From Pseudomonadota bacterium (lineage in GTDB: Bacteria > Pseudomonadota > Alphaproteobacteria > Rhodobacterales > Rhodobacteraceae), in NCBI GenBank assembly GCA_021779835.1, contig JAJXZX010000022.1:1-49031 (forward strand): 49,031 nt of DNA. The letters run 5' to 3'. The position numbers were made by a program, and so were the translations under genes. Positions 48,065 through 49,031 of this stretch are shown piece by piece. The notes beneath the pieces are model-generated. The model was not told where the DNA came from, ran no database searches, and saw only the letters and a program-made list of their open reading frames with translations. How positions within the stretch are numbered: position 1 is the first letter of the stretch; every line of letters starts with the position of its first letter.

Positions 48065-48853
48065 ATGTATGACTTCGAGTTCAAACGGCCCTCCACCATC
48101 GCCGAGGCAGTAGCGGCGCTTGGCGCGGAAGAGGCGCAGGCATTGGGCGGCGGGCAAACTCTGATCCCGACGCTGAAACAACGGCTGGCCTCGCCCGCCG
48201 TGCTGGTCAGCCTCAACGGCATCGCCGAAATAAAGGGGGTCTGCGTCGATGATGCGGGCCGTGTTTGCATCGGCGGCGGCACCGTCCATGCGGTTGTCGC
48301 ACGCGAGGCCGCGAAATCCTATCCCACCCTCGCAGCCCTTGCCGGCGGGATCGGCGATCCGGCGGTGCGGAACCGTGGCACCATCGGCGGGTCTTTGGCC
48401 AACAACGACCCCTCTGCCTGCTATCCGGCGGCGGTGCTGGGCTCTGGCGCGGTGATCGTCACCTCGAACCGCGAGATCAAGGCCGACGACTACTTCCAGG
48501 GCATGTTCACCACCGCGCTGGAGGACGGCGAGATCATCACCGAGGTGAAATTCCCGGTGCCGTCCAAGGCCAACTACCAGAAGTTTGTGCAGCCAGCCTC
48601 GCGGTTTGCCTTGGTCGGCGTGTTTGTCGCCCAGTTCAAGGACGGAGTGCGCGTCGCGGTGACGGGCGCGTCCGAAGGCGGTGTGTTCCGCTGGACGGCG
48701 GCGGAAAAGGCGCTGTCGGCAAATTTCGCCGCCTCCGCCCTCGCCGGATTGAAGGCCCCTGCGGAAGGGTTGATTGCTGACCTGCACGGCTCTGCCGAGT
48801 ATCGCGCCCACCTGATCGCGGTGATGACCGCGCGGGCGGTCGCGGCCTGCTAA
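48065..48853 (+). CDS. coxM: Molybdenum hydroxylase FAD-binding subunit (CO dehydrogenase medium subunit)
   Basis: A 262-residue flavoprotein subunit that passes electrons from the iron–sulfur clusters to an acceptor. The two FAD-binding motifs are ALGGGQTLIP (26–35 region) and TIGGSLANNDPSAC (T106 onward), as in CoxM/xanthine dehydrogenase B subunits; the C-terminal CO-dehydrogenase flavoprotein domain follows. ATG 48065 has GAGAGGAG upstream, 12 bp after coxL. It is the last visible cox gene. Accessory genes such as coxD, coxE and coxF are not between it and the IS element, so they are either absent, displaced, or beyond the window. Confidence 0.94.
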   Translation: MYDFEFKRPSTIAEAVAALGAEEAQALGGGQTLIPTLKQRLASPAVLVSLNGIAEIKGVCVDDAGRVCIGGGTVHAVVAREAAKSYPTLAALAGGIGDPAVRNRGTIGGSLANNDPSACYPAAVLGSGAVIVTSNREIKADDYFQGMFTTALEDGEIITEVKFPVPSKANYQKFVQPASRFALVGVFVAQFKDGVRVAVTGASEGGVFRWTAAEKALSANFAASALAGLKAPAEGLIADLHGSAEYRAHLIAVMTARAVAAC

Positions 48854-48865
48854 GCCAATAAAATC

Positions 48866-48895
48866 GGGCGGACTCTCACGAGAGGGGGTCCGCCC
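48866..48895 (+). terminator. Probable terminator hairpin after coxM
   Basis: GGGCGGAC (48866–48873) pairs with GTCCGCCC (48888–48895) over 8 bp; the inner bases CTCTC and GAGAG can add pairs. It lies 12 bp after the coxM stop. The following sequence lacks a T tract, so termination may be inefficient or Rho-assisted. Confidence 0.55.
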
Positions 48896-48964
48896 AATCC
48901 AGTGATGACACCCAAGAAAATTCAAAATTTCCCTAGGGTCTGGACCCATTAAATCGCTTGCGGG

Positions 48965-48999
48965 CCTTGGAGCCCACTGATTCACTGGTGGCACCAAGG
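48965..48999 (+). promoter_or_regulatory. Stem-loop covering the transposase ribosome-binding site
   Basis: CCTTGG (48965–48970) pairs with CCAAGG (48994–48999), and CCAC (48974–48977) with GTGG (48988–48991) inside. The 3' arm contains the first part of the Shine–Dalgarno AAGGGGGG (48996–49003). The hairpin could block translation of transposase from read-through transcripts. Confidence 0.45.
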
Positions 49000-49008
49000 G
49001 GGGCCGCC

Positions 49009-49031
49009 ATGACCGATATGTTCCTGTTGTC
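49009..49031 (+). CDS. IS5-family transposase, N-terminal fragment (3' truncated by window)
   Basis: ATG 49009 follows a strong AAGGGGGG site by 5 nt and reads MTDMFLL before the window ends. From memory this matches the start of IS5-family transposases of Rhodobacteraceae (typically MTD-x-FLLSEAQM). Only seven codons are present, so the call rests on context with the IS end just upstream. Confidence 0.55.

Larger units (their letters stand above)
48936..49031 (+). mobile_element. Left end of an IS5-family insertion sequence (runs off window)
   Basis: From about 48936 the sequence GGGTCTGGACCC begins what looks like the left terminal end of an IS5-family element (IS427-like group) common in Rhodobacterales, followed by a 60-bp leader and the transposase start MTDMFLL. 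The preceding CTAG (48933–48936) fits the YTAR target preference of that group. The right end is outside the window, so insertion limits are not proven. Confidence 0.65.

Overview
The window looks like chromosomal DNA of a Rhodobacteraceae (Rhodobacterales, Alphaproteobacteria) species. The evidence is high GC, dense gene packing, the order amidase–mrcA–prfB, alphaproteobacterial protein sequences throughout (RF2 with SPY, YhdP/AsmA-like protein, bactofilin–M23 pair), and a GTTC-N7-GTTC LexA box before uvrA. The species cannot be named from the sequence. No rRNA, tRNA or CRISPR array is visible.

Layout: (1) 1–4.4 kb, cell wall and translation: 3' end of an N-acetylmuramoyl-L-alanine amidase, PBP1A (mrcA), release factor 2 (prfB). 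(2) 4.4–8.7 kb: a DUF2189 membrane protein converging on a minus-strand series bcp, DUF455 ferritin-like protein, periplasmic M23 peptidase and bactofilin. (3) 8.8–16.6 kb, plus strand: a 1092-residue AsmA/YhdP-like protein, queA, an MFS transporter, a DUF924 protein and dihydrolipoyl dehydrogenase. (4) 16.7–27.1 kb: rhodanese, SOS-controlled uvrA, a PfkB-type sugar kinase, a DHDPS-superfamily protein with altered active site, a DUF475/TerC-like membrane protein, a PuuB-like amine oxidase, a gabT-like aminotransferase and a GntR/FCD regulator. (5) 27.4–38.6 kb: a complete glycogen operon glgP-glgB-glgC-glgA-glgX-pgm. (6) 38.7–40.3 kb: a non-pyrrolysine MttB-family methyltransferase. (7) 40.3–44.4 kb, minus strand: a LuxR-type response regulator, a FIST-domain (NosP-like) sensor and a hybrid histidine kinase. 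(8) 44.6–48.9 kb, divergent plus-strand coxG-coxS-coxL-coxM, a form II molybdenum hydroxylase of the CO-dehydrogenase family. (9) From about 48.94 kb: the left end of an IS5-family insertion sequence whose transposase runs off the window.

How the genes work together: the glg operon covers synthesis (glgC, glgA, glgB), breakdown (glgP, glgX) and the link to glucose-6-phosphate (pgm). The M23 peptidase and bactofilin overlap by 11 bp and probably form one cell-shape module. The response regulator/FIST/kinase operon lies head-to-head with the cox operon, which suggests, but does not prove, that the sensory system controls the hydroxylase. The other genes are mostly housekeeping.

Points most worth a second look: the FIST–kinase–regulator/cox arrangement, the orphan MttB homologue, two strong dyads between the GntR gene and glgP, a 21-bp intergenic repeat present twice at convergent gene ends, and a hairpin covering the ribosome-binding site of the IS5 transposase.
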